Source: Calothrix sp. MO_167.B12 (GTDB lineage: Bacteria > Cyanobacteriota > Cyanobacteriia > Cyanobacteriales > Nostocaceae). From it: a stretch of 52,777 nucleotides of DNA. Shown here one piece after another: positions 43,607 through 52,650 of the stretch (positions within the stretch are counted from its first letter, which is position 1; each line of letters starts with the position of its first letter). The DNA lies in contig JASJCJ010000023.1 in NCBI GenBank assembly GCA_030066045.1, forward strand, positions 1 to 52,777, read 5' to 3'. The notes under the pieces were generated by a model that ran no database searches, was not told the DNA's origin, and saw nothing but the letters and a program-made list of their open reading frames with translations. The position numbers were made by a program, and so were the translations under genes.

Positions 43607-44572
43607 GGTATGTTTTTACCAATAAATACACTTTGGTTGATTCTTTTCAGGATTTACATATCAATAAATGAATACAAATATAAATTTTTAGCTCATTTAT
43701 ATATTCATAATGAAAATATATACTCACACAATCAGATAATTGAATGTTGATTGATGAGTATTATCTGTATCGACTAGATATTTTCTAGCAATAATAATGA
43801 ATTTAATGGATATTTATATAGTCTTTGACTTCGTTTATAACTAAATGAATTCTCATGACAAAGACTAGTTGACCGGAAAATAAACTGGGTAAAAGCTCAC
43901 GGATTTATCCGTAGATAAAAACAAACGGTTTGATAATTATTTCAAGCCCCTGGCTTTAGAAATTGGTTCAATCCAAAATCTAAAATTTAAAATTGAATGA
44001 CCATCTTTGAAATTAAAAACAAAAAAGGTCATTATAAGAATACACGATAAGTCTTTGAATATTTATCTCACTGGATACAAGTCTCTCAATTAATTGATAT
44101 CTTTTCAAAAGCGCAGCATCTTGATTACAATCCCTTTGATTGATTGTGATATTTCTCTTTTTACTTTTTACTTGATTGACGCTAATAAATATATTACTCA
44201 AACATCAATAGAGAAATTGTTCGCGTTAATCAAATTTTAGTAAGTCAGATTAAATATATAAATTTCAATGGCTATAATTACATTGCCTGAAGCCAGGAAT
44301 CTTATAGTATGCAAAAGATTGAAGCGGCTAGTCATACTCTTTGATTCAAGTTAAGGATTGATGATTTAGTGATGGTTTATTTATAATTAATTTTGACCAA
44401 AATTATCAGCTCATTTGTACCAATCCTCACTAAATGAGTTCTGAAAATAGGAAAACATACATAAATATAGCAACCCTATTTGATTTGTCAAAATTATAAG
44501 TATCAGAAGCCCGACTTTTACCACAAATTGGTGTTCTGACTGTTCACAAATAATATAGCCCTACGGTTTTAG
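43607..44572. other. Long AT-rich intergenic region
   Basis: No credible gene is found in this 1-kb AT-rich stretch. A 62-codon minus-strand frame at 44013-44201 has no family character and no ribosome binding site. It contains the solo ISC end at 43944-43960 and a few short inverted motifs (GGATTTATCC near 43898). Confidence 0.5.
43944..43960 (-). mobile_element. Solo ISC-type right-end hairpin
   Basis: AAGCCCCTGGCTTTAGA is the exact reverse complement of the 17-bp end at 8458-8474. No iscB sequence or RNA element is seen beside it. Confidence 0.45.
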
Positions 44573-44739
44573 GTTAGGACACATTTTAAACCTCATCCAT
44601 CTTGAGAACTGGAGTTTTCCGTTCAAGGGGAATACCAAAAAATCAATTATCCTGTAGGGAACACCCACAATATTCTTCCATAGGTTGTAATCTGACTGAT
44701 GCCGTGCCCACCTTACCCGAATTAAGAAAATGTCCTAAC
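44573..44739. mobile_element. Possible MITE with GTTAGGACA termini
   Basis: GTTAGGACA (44573-44581) and TGTCCTAAC (44731-44739) are perfect 9-bp inverted repeats, followed inwards by ATTTT/AAAA. The 167-bp interior has no coding frame. There is no clear target duplication. Confidence 0.5.
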
Positions 44740-44754
44740 GGGATTTAGTACTGC

Positions 44755-44858
44755 TATACCGACTTGAAAAAAGAATGCGACACATGATTGGGTAGGGGCG
44801 GGTTTACCCCGCCCCTACAGCAATGGTATCTATTGCCAACACTTGTTGATTTGGTATA
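44755..44858. mobile_element. MITE, copy 4 (TATACC...GGTATA termini)
   Basis: TATACCGACTTGAAAAAAGA, then ATGCGACACATGATTGGGTA and a GGGGCGGGTTTACCCCGCCCC palindrome lead to TTGATTTGGTATA. This is the same family as 2162-2266, in the same orientation. Confidence 0.75.
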
Positions 44859-44901
44859 GCTTAGGATTCCTATAGTTCCGTTTTATAACCTGAATATGGA
44901 G

Positions 44902-45582
44902 TTATAAAACATCATCTTCAGTAGACTTATGCAGGTAATCTAAGAAAGAATTAGCCAAAATTGCTGCTTGGGTGCGATCGCGCAAATCTAAACGGTTTAA
45001 AATATTAGTAACGTGATTTTTTACTGTCCCTTCAGAGATATATAGTTTCTGGGCAATTTCTTTATTACTATCACCAGTAGCAATTAATCGTAGCACTTCC
45101 TTCTCTCTGGGAGTTAGTTCCATTAAATTAGCAGGGGGAGAGGGAGAAGACTGATGATTCTGACTATTTGTAAATTGAGTCATCAGTTTTTTAATTATTC
45201 CCGGTCCTAACTGAGTATATCCCTTATTCACAGCACGAATAGCAATAGCTAACTCTTCGGAGGGTGTATCTTTTAGCAAGTAACCCATTGCACCATTTTC
45301 TAATGCAGCTTGTACGTACTCATCATCATCAAAAGTGGTCAGCACTAACACCTTAACCTTGGGAAATTTGATTTTAATCTCCCTTGTGGCTGCGACTCCA
45401 TCCATTATTGGCATTCTCACATCCATTAACACCACATCTGGATTTAGCTCTACCATAATTGTTAAAGCCATCTCCCCATTTTCTGCCTCTCCAACTATTT
45501 CTAAATCTGCTTCTAATCCTAATAAAGCTGCTAAACCTTGACGAATTAAACTCTGGTCATCTACTAATAATACTTTAATCAT
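44902..45582 (-). CDS. NarL/LuxR-family response regulator
   Basis: This 226-residue regulator has a receiver domain with D8/D9, the phospho-acceptor D54 (VVLMDVRMPIMDG), Thr in VLVLTTFDDD and Lys in YLLKDTPSEE. A short linker precedes a LuxR-type helix-turn-helix at about 155-215 (LTPREKEVLRLIATGDSNKE, then IAQKLYISEGTVKNHVTNIL). It is the partner of the histidine kinase upstream on the same strand. The 150-bp gap between them contains a MITE, so coupled translation is unlikely. Targets are unknown; nearby genes for small envelope proteins are candidates. Confidence 0.93.
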   Translation of the reverse strand: MIKVLLVDDQSLIRQGLAALLGLEADLEIVGEAENGEMALTIMVELNPDVVLMDVRMPIMDGVAATREIKIKFPKVKVLVLTTFDDDEYVQAALENGAMGYLLKDTPSEELAIAIRAVNKGYTQLGPGIIKKLMTQFTNSQNHQSSPSPPANLMELTPREKEVLRLIATGDSNKEIAQKLYISEGTVKNHVTNILNRLDLRDRTQAAILANSFLDYLHKSTEDDVL

Positions 45583-45620
45583 TGTTATGATATTCTAGGT
45601 ACAATATCTCTTTTACACAT

Positions 45621-45721
45621 ATCTTGCACCTTCTCAATAAGGGTAAGGTGGGCATTGCCCACCCTACCAAATAATAAGGATTACAGGCGATGATTTTCGC
45701 AATAATCATGTGGTGCAAGAT
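45621..45721. mobile_element. MITE with ATCTTGCACC termini, inside a two-component operon
   Basis: ATCTTGCACC (45621-45630) and GGTGCAAGAT (45712-45721) are perfect inverted repeats, extended outwards by CACAT/ATGTG. The interior has a GGTGGGCATTGCCCACC palindrome. It separates the kinase and regulator genes. Confidence 0.75.
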
Positions 45722-45732
45722 GTGAGTTTACC

Positions 45733-46953
45733 TTATTCAATTAAAGGGATATTAACTATAATTTGGCAACCACAATTGGGATGACTATTTATTTTGAAAT
45801 TACCTCCCAATGCTAAAGTGCGATCGCGCATACTTTTAATCCCAAAACCAGTAGTATTTTGTCCTACATTAAAACCAATACCATTATCTTCTATTTGCAG
45901 TAGTAAATGATTTTTTTTACTTGTAATTATTAAGTCTATTTGTGTAGCTTTTGCGTACTTACAAATGTTTGTCAATGATTCTTGGATAATACGGTAGATT
46001 GCTGTGGCAATTTCTTGGGAAAGAGTAACAGATAAAGCTATATTTAAGTTGGGTTTAATTCCTGTTGTTTGGTAAACATTATCTGCTAAATCCGTAACCG
46101 CCGCTGCTAAAGATTGATGTTGTAGAGGCAGAGAACCCATAGTAGACACGGAGTGACGCACATCTTGTAATGCTTGAGAGCCTAACTGTTTAGCATTTTG
46201 CAAAAATGATTGTGCTTTTTTCGGTTGAGATTGCCATAATTTTACAGCAGTTTCTAATTGTAGATTTAAAGCTGTCAAAGAATGTCCTAATGAATCATGA
46301 ATTTCCCTCGCAATACGATTGCGTTCTTCTAATGTGGCTTGATTTTCTATTTTCAGTGCATATTCCCGCAATTTCTGATTAGCAAACGCTAGCTGTTCAC
46401 GGCTTTGGCGTTCTGCAATTAAAGTGTTCATCATTAATAAAAAAAATAATAATGTTAATCCAAATAAGAGTGCAAAACTAAAAACAAAAAATCCTAGGTT
46501 CTCTTTTATTATGGGTGTTGTTAAATTTATTGTGGGTGTTAAACTTATTTGAGACACACGCCATAGGAGTGTCGATACAAATAGAAAAAATGATAATATA
46601 GCAACTACTAAGCGACCCTGCATCTGAAAAATTAGGCAGCTTCTGGTGACTAAAATTAAATATAAAAAGGGAAATAAACGTGCTGTTTTAATCCCCAAAA
46701 AATTTGTAAATAAAATCAAAATTATTTGTACAATGGTATAGATTATTTTATGCTTATATCGATGAGTTGGTAATCGTAAACCCATCACCCCAAAGATAAT
46801 TAAACTACAAATAGTAAGTTCAGGAAATTGGTTAAAAAATAAACGTAATTTTAACGGTGATATAGTTGACACAATTGCTAGTGTCAACAGCACCCATTCT
46901 AAATAAAGTAAAAATTTAAATGGATAATTATTGAATTGAATAGAACGGTTCAC
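45733..46953 (-). CDS. NarX/DesK-type sensor histidine kinase
   Basis: This 406-residue kinase has an N-terminal membrane part with about six helices (residues 15-178) and almost no periplasmic loop, so it probably senses membrane state rather than an external ligand. The HisKA_3 dimerisation domain has the phospho-accepting H219 in EERNRIAREIHDSLGHS. The ATPase domain (about 310-406) has the N box IIQESLTNICKYA, DNGIGFN and GFGIKSMRDR. This architecture resembles DesK, the thermosensor kinase. The adjacent NarL-type regulator is its likely partner. Confidence 0.92.
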   Translation of the reverse strand: MNRSIQFNNYPFKFLLYLEWVLLTLAIVSTISPLKLRLFFNQFPELTICSLIIFGVMGLRLPTHRYKHKIIYTIVQIILILFTNFLGIKTARLFPFLYLILVTRSCLIFQMQGRLVVAILSFFLFVSTLLWRVSQISLTPTINLTTPIIKENLGFFVFSFALLFGLTLLFFLLMMNTLIAERQSREQLAFANQKLREYALKIENQATLEERNRIAREIHDSLGHSLTALNLQLETAVKLWQSQPKKAQSFLQNAKQLGSQALQDVRHSVSTMGSLPLQHQSLAAAVTDLADNVYQTTGIKPNLNIALSVTLSQEIATAIYRIIQESLTNICKYAKATQIDLIITSKKNHLLLQIEDNGIGFNVGQNTTGFGIKSMRDRTLALGGNFKINSHPNCGCQIIVNIPLIE

Positions 46954-47052
46954 AGGAATATACCTATTGTGTAACTACATTTCAATTTATTTTAATCATT
47001 ATGATCTAAATCGCCAGTCGTATTAGACATAGGCGTGAAAATTAATGATGCG

Positions 47053-47166
47053 TTATATCTTTTCCGTTTATATCGGAATTATTTAATTTTTCTCTCCTTC
47101 TTTTTTTCTCTGCGCTCTCAGCGTCTCTGCGGTTTTTTATCATTCCGATGTAGCCGGAATTGATAT
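47053..47166. mobile_element. MITE-like repeat (ATATC...GATAT), copy 2
   Basis: It shares TTTCCGTTTATATCGGAATT and the CTCTGCGGTTTTTTATCATT block with 26329-26434. Ends ATATC and GATAT are inverted. Confidence 0.65.
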
Positions 47167-47261
47167 TACCCGGAATCCTAATAGAAATGTAGCAATGCTA
47201 CGTCTCAACGTCTTTTCCACTGGTAGTTCATTTCATTAATTGTGATGGGCTGCTTGTAGTG

Positions 47262-47510
47262 CGGGCATCTTGCCCGCTTCTTTACACCAGGGAGCGTCTC
47301 GCTCCCTGCTTATAAAATAGGGAGCAAGATGCTCCCACTCCTTTAACCTCGCAGAACTAATGTGGCGGAACAATAGTAGTACTTGACCATATTAATTTTG
47401 ATGGGTACACAAACTTCTAGATTTCTCCTCTTTTCCTTTTCCTTCGCGCTCTTTGCGCCTTTGCGGTTCCTCCCTCTACCCCGCAGAACTAATGTGGCGG
47501 AACAATAGAT
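47262..47510. repeat. REP-like repeats and a duplicated GCAGAACTAATGTGGCGGAA unit
   Basis: GTGCGGGCATCTTGCCCGC with two GGGAGCG units occupies 47262-47340, related to 40582-40661. GCAGAACTAATGTGGCGGAA occurs at about 47349 and again near 47484. There is no gene in 46954-47811 that I can support. Confidence 0.75.
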
Positions 47511-47811
47511 GTCTATTAATTAAATTTGCGGCATTGCTGAATCAGGATATGAAACGTCAAAATCACCTTGATTTTTCTTTGTAACTTTGCGCCTACCCTT
47601 CACTTAAGCTGCACTTCGTGTGTCTAATGCGTGAGATAAATTCATATTTTAAATCAGCAACGCTAAATTTGCCATATGACTAAAGTCATGTATTCATCCA
47701 TGACTTTAGAGAGATAATAATCATCCCTATTCATGACTTTCTCCTCATGTATTGACTAGCTCAAAATTTATAAGATGAAGACACAGAAAAAAACAAAGGA
47801 AGTCTAAATAA

Positions 47812-48264
47812 ATGCTACTCCCAAAAATTCCATTTATAGCTGGCACAATTGCCCTGAGTTTAGTAATTATACCTTTCACTGTCAATGCAGAAACTAACTC
47901 CCCATCTCCGCAAATAGTGGCACAAGTTCCACAAATAACTTTTCTGGAAAGTTTGGAACTAACAGCAGCACAAAAAGCTCAATTTGCAGAAATTCGTCAA
48001 AATACCCGTGCAGAAATACAAAATATATTGACCCCCCAACAACAGGAAAAATTTCAAACAATTACAGCCAATATGGATCGCCGTATAGAAGCTTTTCGCG
48101 CCCTAAATCTAAGTGAATCTCAAAAAAGCCAAGTATGGAATATACTCCAGTCTAAAAAATCTCAAATACAAGCAATACTAACTCCGGAACAAAGGCAAAA
48201 AGTACGAGCATTAAGACAAAATTGGCTCAATCGCCGTCCATTTATCAATCGTTTCAGTCGTTAA
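47812..48264 (+). CDS. Spy/CpxP-like exported protein
   Basis: This 150-residue protein has a signal peptide (IPFIAGTIALSLVIIPFTVN, ending NAE) and a helical, Gln/Lys-rich mature part with two LTxxQ-like repeats: LELTAAQKAQFAEIRQNTRA with ILTPQQQEKFQ, and LNLSESQKSQVWNILQSKKS with ILTPEQRQKVRAL. This is the pattern of Spy/CpxP proteins, periplasmic chaperones or stress sensors that form a cradle of helices. A GGAAG ribosome site precedes the ATG. It is the first of three small exported-protein genes in a row, about 860 bp from a membrane-sensing kinase transcribed away from it. Confidence 0.8.
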   Translation: MLLPKIPFIAGTIALSLVIIPFTVNAETNSPSPQIVAQVPQITFLESLELTAAQKAQFAEIRQNTRAEIQNILTPQQQEKFQTITANMDRRIEAFRALNLSESQKSQVWNILQSKKSQIQAILTPEQRQKVRALRQNWLNRRPFINRFSR

Positions 48265-48320
48265 TTTTTGATTTGATCGAGTTACCTTTTTCACCATTAT
48301 TACAAGTAAGGAAAAATATC

Positions 48321-48689
48321 ATGTTGAATCTCAAACGTACATCTTTAATTTTGGCTACTACCCTTACCTTGGGAACAACCTTTACTACTGCTGCCAATGC
48401 AGAACCAACAGTTTACGAAGGAGCAAACGGAGGTAGTTGCATCAATGGTGCTGTCAGAACTGCTTGTCGAGGAGCAAATGGTACTGCTGGATACCAAGGA
48501 CCACGTCGCGGTGCTGTGCGAGGACCTAATGGTACTGCTGGGTATAAAGGTCCACGTCGTGGTGCTGTGCGAGGAGCAAACGGTGCTGCTGGGTATCGGG
48601 GTGTCCGTGGTAGTGCCGTAAGAACACGCAATGAAGAAACATACATTAAGACTCCTAATGGAGTTTATCAAGTCGATCGCAATCAGTAA
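48321..48689 (+). CDS. Exported glycine/arginine-rich repeat protein
   Basis: From ATG 48321 (good AAGGA site) the product is 122 residues: a signal peptide ending AANAE, then repeated units GPRRGAVRGPNGTAGYK, GPRRGAVRGANGAAGYR and a degenerate GVRGSAVRT, each about 19 residues. The end is TPNGVYQVDRNQ. The mature protein is very basic and collagen-like in composition but not Gly-X-Y. I do not recognise a family; similar short proteins with G-A/P-N-G repeats may exist in related strains. An upstream in-frame ATG (48222) would place the signal peptide internally and is unlikely. Function unknown; cell-wall or sheath binding is possible. Confidence 0.75.
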   Translation: MLNLKRTSLILATTLTLGTTFTTAANAEPTVYEGANGGSCINGAVRTACRGANGTAGYQGPRRGAVRGPNGTAGYKGPRRGAVRGANGAAGYRGVRGSAVRTRNEETYIKTPNGVYQVDRNQ

Positions 48690-48853
48690 TTTATCGTTAC
48701 TTCTAGATTGCTGAAAGTAATAATTAATGCCTTTTTATTTATCCTCACCCAAACCCATAAAATTTTTAAATTTACTTGCAAGGGCATAACAGGGTGAGGA
48801 ATTTCTATAATTGGGGAATTACACGGGATAAATCCACGAGGCTAATCATCGTA

Positions 48854-49348
48854 ATGAACCGCAAAAAATTATCACAGACATCTGGAGTAATCGCTAACTA
48901 CGCTAAGTATACCCTGACCATTCTTGCCCTCACTTCTTTTATCATCCCGCTTAGCTCTGTCCGCGCAGAAACTACATCTCCAAATTCCCTGCATATTGCC
49001 CAAGCAAAACCACAGCCAAAGCCTCCAGAACCACCCCTATTAAAGTTAACGCCCAAACAAATAGAGCAAATCCAAAAAATTAATGAGAAAGCTCGTGCTG
49101 AGATGCAAAATGTCTTAACAGATAAACAAAAACGAGAAATCAAGACTGCCATAGATTCAGGTAAGCCTCCAAGACAAGTTTATGCCAGCATCAAGCTTTC
49201 CAGTCAACAACAGTTGCGTTTACAGAAAATTTTCGTGACTTTTCAACAAGAAAAAGAAAATGTGCTGACGGATTCGCAAAAACAAAAATTAGCAGAATAC
49301 CGCAATAAGTTGCGTCAACAACAATTACAACAGCAGCAAAAAAAGTAA
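48854..49348 (+). CDS. Spy/CpxP-like exported protein, second copy
   Basis: From ATG 48854 (MNRKKLSQTSG) the product is 164 residues with a basic start, a hydrophobic segment (YTLTILALTSFIIPLSSVRA) and a signal cleavage site after VRA. The mature part has a Pro-rich stretch (KPQPKPPEPP) and helices with LTPKQIEQIQKINEKARAEM, QNVLTDKQKREI, then LSSQQQLRLQKIF and NVLTDSQKQKLAEY: the LTxxQ-type motifs of Spy/CpxP. The C-terminus is a Gln/Lys run. It is paralogous in layout to the 47812 gene and may form a functional set with it. Confidence 0.75.
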   Translation: MNRKKLSQTSGVIANYAKYTLTILALTSFIIPLSSVRAETTSPNSLHIAQAKPQPKPPEPPLLKLTPKQIEQIQKINEKARAEMQNVLTDKQKREIKTAIDSGKPPRQVYASIKLSSQQQLRLQKIFVTFQQEKENVLTDSQKQKLAEYRNKLRQQQLQQQQKK

Positions 49349-49551
49349 TTTTCTAGAAGTAAAGACAGGTTGGCAACCCAGCCAACCTGATTACTTGATT
49401 AACAAACATTTACATATATCTGTACATACCCATCAGAGGCTTTGGCAAGCTATCAAAGGGGGTATAATTATTGTTTCGATCCGGATATTTGGGAACCAGA
49501 GTTACTGTGGCATCTATCATTAAAACAGGTTCAAGCTAAATTTGCGATCGC

Positions 49552-51051
49552 ATGAACAAAAAAAACATCGGTTGGACGATTTCTTTAATTGTGTGGTTAG
49601 GAACGATTTATCCTAGCTATGCAGCCAAGCCTGCCGATCCTAAAGTGTTACATGTCATTAATCGTCTGAGTTTTGGTCCCCGTGGCGATGATGTAGCAAA
49701 AGTGCAGGCGATGGGTGTGAAAAAATATATTCAGCAACAGCTAACACCCAAATCCATTCCCGAATCCCCTGCCACAATTAAACAACTATCTCAATGGAAA
49801 ACCCTCCAGCAAACCCCAGCAGAAATTTTCAGACCATACGGTAAACTACGAGGCAGAAACCTCCCTCCAGAGATGGTAAAGGCTAGGAGGCAATATGTCC
49901 GCCAAGTCAAACGGGAAGCAGTTGCAGCTCGTTTACTTCGAGCCACCCAAAGCAATCGCCAACTTCAAGAAGTAATGGTGGATTTTTGGTACAACCATTT
50001 CAATGTTTATGGGAATAAAGGTTTAACTCGCTTCTGGGTAGGTGCTTACGAACAACAGGCGATTAGACCCCATGTATTGGGCAATTTCCGCGATTTATTG
50101 AGAGCTACCGCCCGTCATCCAGCAATGTTATTTTACCTAGATAATTGGCGAAATCGGGCCGCCAAAAGAAAAGGTAGGGGTGGTAAAGTTCGTAAAATTC
50201 TAGGTTTAAATGAAAATTATGCCCGGGAATTGATGGAATTACATACCCTGGGTGTTAATGGTGGATATACCCAAGCAGATGTGATTAGCCTAGCTAAAAT
50301 TTTCACCGGCTGGGGTTTTCCTCGTCGTCCCCGACAAGCAATTAATGGCTACAGTTTTTACTTTAATCCCCAACGACATGATTTTAATGACAAGGTATTT
50401 TTAAATCGAAAAATCCTCGGAACTGGCATACAAGAAGGGGAAAAAGCCTTAGATATGCTGGCGAAAAATCCTGCCACTGCCCGTCATATTAGTTACAAGC
50501 TAGCACAATACTTTGTTGCTGACGATCCTCCCGCAAGTTTAACTAAAAAGTTAACCAAGGATTTTTTAGATACCAATGGCAACATTAGGGCAGTATTAAA
50601 AACCTTATTTAACAGTCGAGAGTTTTGGCAGCAGAAGTATTTCCATACCAAATTTAAAACCCCTTACCAGTACGTAGTTTCTAGTATTCGAGCAACGGAT
50701 ACATCTGTAAATAATTGGCAGTCTATATCTCGAGCACTAAGACGGCAAGGAATGCCCGTTTATGGATGTTTTACTCCTGATGGTTATAAAAATACCCAAG
50801 AAGCTTGGTTGAATCCAGAAGCAATTAACAAGCGTTTGAGTTTTGCTACAGGCCTGGCAGCAGGACGTTTCCGTAAAAAAATTGTCACAGATAATCCCCA
50901 AAAACCCCGTCGTCAACCTGTAGATACCATAGCTTTAACCAATACCATAGGTAATCGTTTTTCTCAAAATACAAAACAAGCAATGGATATGGCTCCCCCC
51001 AAACTACGGGCAGCCATAATTCTTAGTAGTCAAGAATTTATGTATAAATAA
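49552..51051 (+). CDS. DUF1800 domain exported protein
   Basis: This 499-residue protein has an N-terminal signal segment (IGWTISLIVWLGTIYPSYAA) and a DUF1800 domain covering most of the rest: HVINRLSFGPRGDDVAKVQA, LQEVMVDFWYNHFNVYGNKG, then NENYARELMELHTLGVNGGY, QHD-like HDFNDKVFLNR, ARHISYKLAQYFVADDPP and the C-terminal WLNPEAINKRLSFATGL. Members are secreted, of unknown activity, and nearly always sit next to DUF1501 proteins, as here (59 bp between coding regions). The pair is probably an operon with a cell-surface or extracellular role. Confidence 0.9.
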   Translation: MNKKNIGWTISLIVWLGTIYPSYAAKPADPKVLHVINRLSFGPRGDDVAKVQAMGVKKYIQQQLTPKSIPESPATIKQLSQWKTLQQTPAEIFRPYGKLRGRNLPPEMVKARRQYVRQVKREAVAARLLRATQSNRQLQEVMVDFWYNHFNVYGNKGLTRFWVGAYEQQAIRPHVLGNFRDLLRATARHPAMLFYLDNWRNRAAKRKGRGGKVRKILGLNENYARELMELHTLGVNGGYTQADVISLAKIFTGWGFPRRPRQAINGYSFYFNPQRHDFNDKVFLNRKILGTGIQEGEKALDMLAKNPATARHISYKLAQYFVADDPPASLTKKLTKDFLDTNGNIRAVLKTLFNSREFWQQKYFHTKFKTPYQYVVSSIRATDTSVNNWQSISRALRRQGMPVYGCFTPDGYKNTQEAWLNPEAINKRLSFATGLAAGRFRKKIVTDNPQKPRRQPVDTIALTNTIGNRFSQNTKQAMDMAPPKLRAAIILSSQEFMYK

Positions 51052-51115
51052 TTGCAGCAGATTCGCAACGGGTGAATTTACCAACTTCCTTGTTTCCTCC
51101 ATCACTTTATTGCTT

Positions 51116-52342
51116 ATGAATCGTCGCCAATTCCTGATCACTACCGGACTCTTTTCTGCCTCCTCCCTAGTGGCTTTAGGCAGTCATGGCTGGATAAGTA
51201 GAACCCCTGCTGCTAAAAGTAACCCCAAACGGCTCATAGTTATTTTTCTGCGTGGTGGAGTAGATGGATTGAATGTGGTAGTTCCTTACAGAGAACCTGC
51301 TTACTATCAAGCTAGACCGAAAATTGCCATCCCTCAGCCAGGAGAAAAGGGGGGTGTATTAGACTTAGATGGTCAATTTGGACTCCATCCTGCCTTAGCT
51401 CCCTTAATGCCCTTATGGCAGCAACGTAGCCTCGCATTCATCCATAGTTGTGGTTCTCCAGACCCCACGCGATCGCATTTTGAAGCCCAACATTATATGG
51501 AAATTGGTATACCAGGGGCAACAACTGCACAAGATGGTTGGATGAATAGACTATTAGCCCTTATGTCTGAGCGCAATCCCATCCAAGCAGTGAATATTGG
51601 TGGTACGACTCCCCGAATTTTGTCTGGTTCCATACCCGTAGCATCCCTAGGAAAAGGCAGAAATCCCATAAGACGCTTACCTACAGATAGACCAAAGGTA
51701 GGAGCAGCATTCGATCGCCTCTACAGTGGCAACGATCCTCTCAGTCAAGCATACCGTGAAGGCAAGATGGCACGGGCAGAGCTAATGAAAAGTTTAGCAA
51801 CCGAAATGGAAATGGCAAATAATGGTGCCCCCTTACCCAAAGGCTTTTCTCTAGACACTCAACGATTAGGAAGGCTGATGGTAAGTGACCCAAAAATACA
51901 AGTAGCTTTTTTTGCTCTGGGTGGTTGGGATACCCATGTTAACCAAGGAGCTACTAAAGGCAACCTAGCTCGGAAATTACAGCATTTAGGCAATGGTTTA
52001 GTTGCACTCCAAAAAGGCTTAGGTTCTGTATACAAACAGACTACTATTTTAGTGATATCAGAGTTTGGACGGACAGTTAGAGAAAATGTCAATCGCGGTA
52101 CTGACCACGGACACGGTAATGTAATGTGGGTTTTGGGTGGTGGTATTCGTGGTGGTAAAGTATACGGTAAATGGTCAGGACTAGAAAAATCCCAGCTTTA
52201 TCAAGGACGGGATTTAGCAGTAACTACAGACTTTCGAGATGCGATCGCTTCTATATTAGACAAGCACATGGGTTTAACTCAACAACAAATCGGTACTGTA
52301 TTTCCTAAATATACCCCTCAGCAAAAAATTCCCTTGGTTTAG
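51116..52342 (+). CDS. DUF1501 domain protein with Tat signal
   Basis: This 408-residue protein begins MNRRQFLITTGLFSASSLVA, a twin-arginine signal (RRQFL), so it is exported folded. The mature domain has IVIFLRGGVDGLNVVVPYRE, GLHPALAPLMPLWQQRSLAF, RSHFEAQHYMEIG, GGWDTHVNQGATKG and ISEFGRTVRENVNRGTDHGH, the DUF1501 signature. The family belongs to the alkaline-phosphatase/sulfatase-like fold, and the conserved Asp/His (DTH, TDHGHG) suggest a metal site, but the reaction is unknown. I choose ATG 51116; a TTG two codons earlier is possible. It forms a two-gene unit with the DUF1800 gene. Confidence 0.9.
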   Translation: MNRRQFLITTGLFSASSLVALGSHGWISRTPAAKSNPKRLIVIFLRGGVDGLNVVVPYREPAYYQARPKIAIPQPGEKGGVLDLDGQFGLHPALAPLMPLWQQRSLAFIHSCGSPDPTRSHFEAQHYMEIGIPGATTAQDGWMNRLLALMSERNPIQAVNIGGTTPRILSGSIPVASLGKGRNPIRRLPTDRPKVGAAFDRLYSGNDPLSQAYREGKMARAELMKSLATEMEMANNGAPLPKGFSLDTQRLGRLMVSDPKIQVAFFALGGWDTHVNQGATKGNLARKLQHLGNGLVALQKGLGSVYKQTTILVISEFGRTVRENVNRGTDHGHGNVMWVLGGGIRGGKVYGKWSGLEKSQLYQGRDLAVTTDFRDAIASILDKHMGLTQQQIGTVFPKYTPQQKIPLV

Positions 52343-52500
52343 CTTGAAAATGGTTGTTAGTTGTTAGTTGTTAGTTGTTAGTTGATGGTTGACAGCTTAT
52401 TTGTGGGATTTGACCGTGGGGGACTAGCTTGAAAATAGGGAGTGATGGAGGGAAGGAGTTCACGAGTAGGGGCGGGGTTTCCCCGCCCAGAGTCAGGGAA
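52343..52500. repeat. STRR heptamers and composite repeat
   Basis: TTAGTTG is repeated about five times after AAAATGG (52350-52385), then GATGGTTGACAGC, GACTAGCTTGAAAATAGGGA and a GGGGCGGGGTTTCCCCGCCC palindrome. It is the same composite as at 3785-3885 and 28112-28555. Confidence 0.8.
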
Positions 52501-52517
52501 TTGTTTTCATCGAAGAA

Positions 52518-52650
52518 GACGCGGAGACACGGAGACGCGGAGACGCGGAGACGCGGAGACGCGGAGACGCGGAGACACGGAGACGCGGAGACACGGAGAC
52601 GCGGAGACGCGGAGACGCGGAGACACGGAGACGCGGAGACGCGGAGACGC
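52518..52650. repeat. Octamer/nonamer tandem array (GACGCGGA, GACACGGA)
   Basis: About 16 units of 8 bp, GACGCGGA with occasional GACACGGA, run without a break from about 52518 to 52650. Open frames on both strands here are products of the array. It abuts the RNA-like element that begins at 52646. Confidence 0.9.

Noticed and set aside
44013-44201. Minus-strand 62-residue frame in the AT-rich gap
   Set aside because: No ribosome binding site, no recognisable pattern; AT-rich chance frame.
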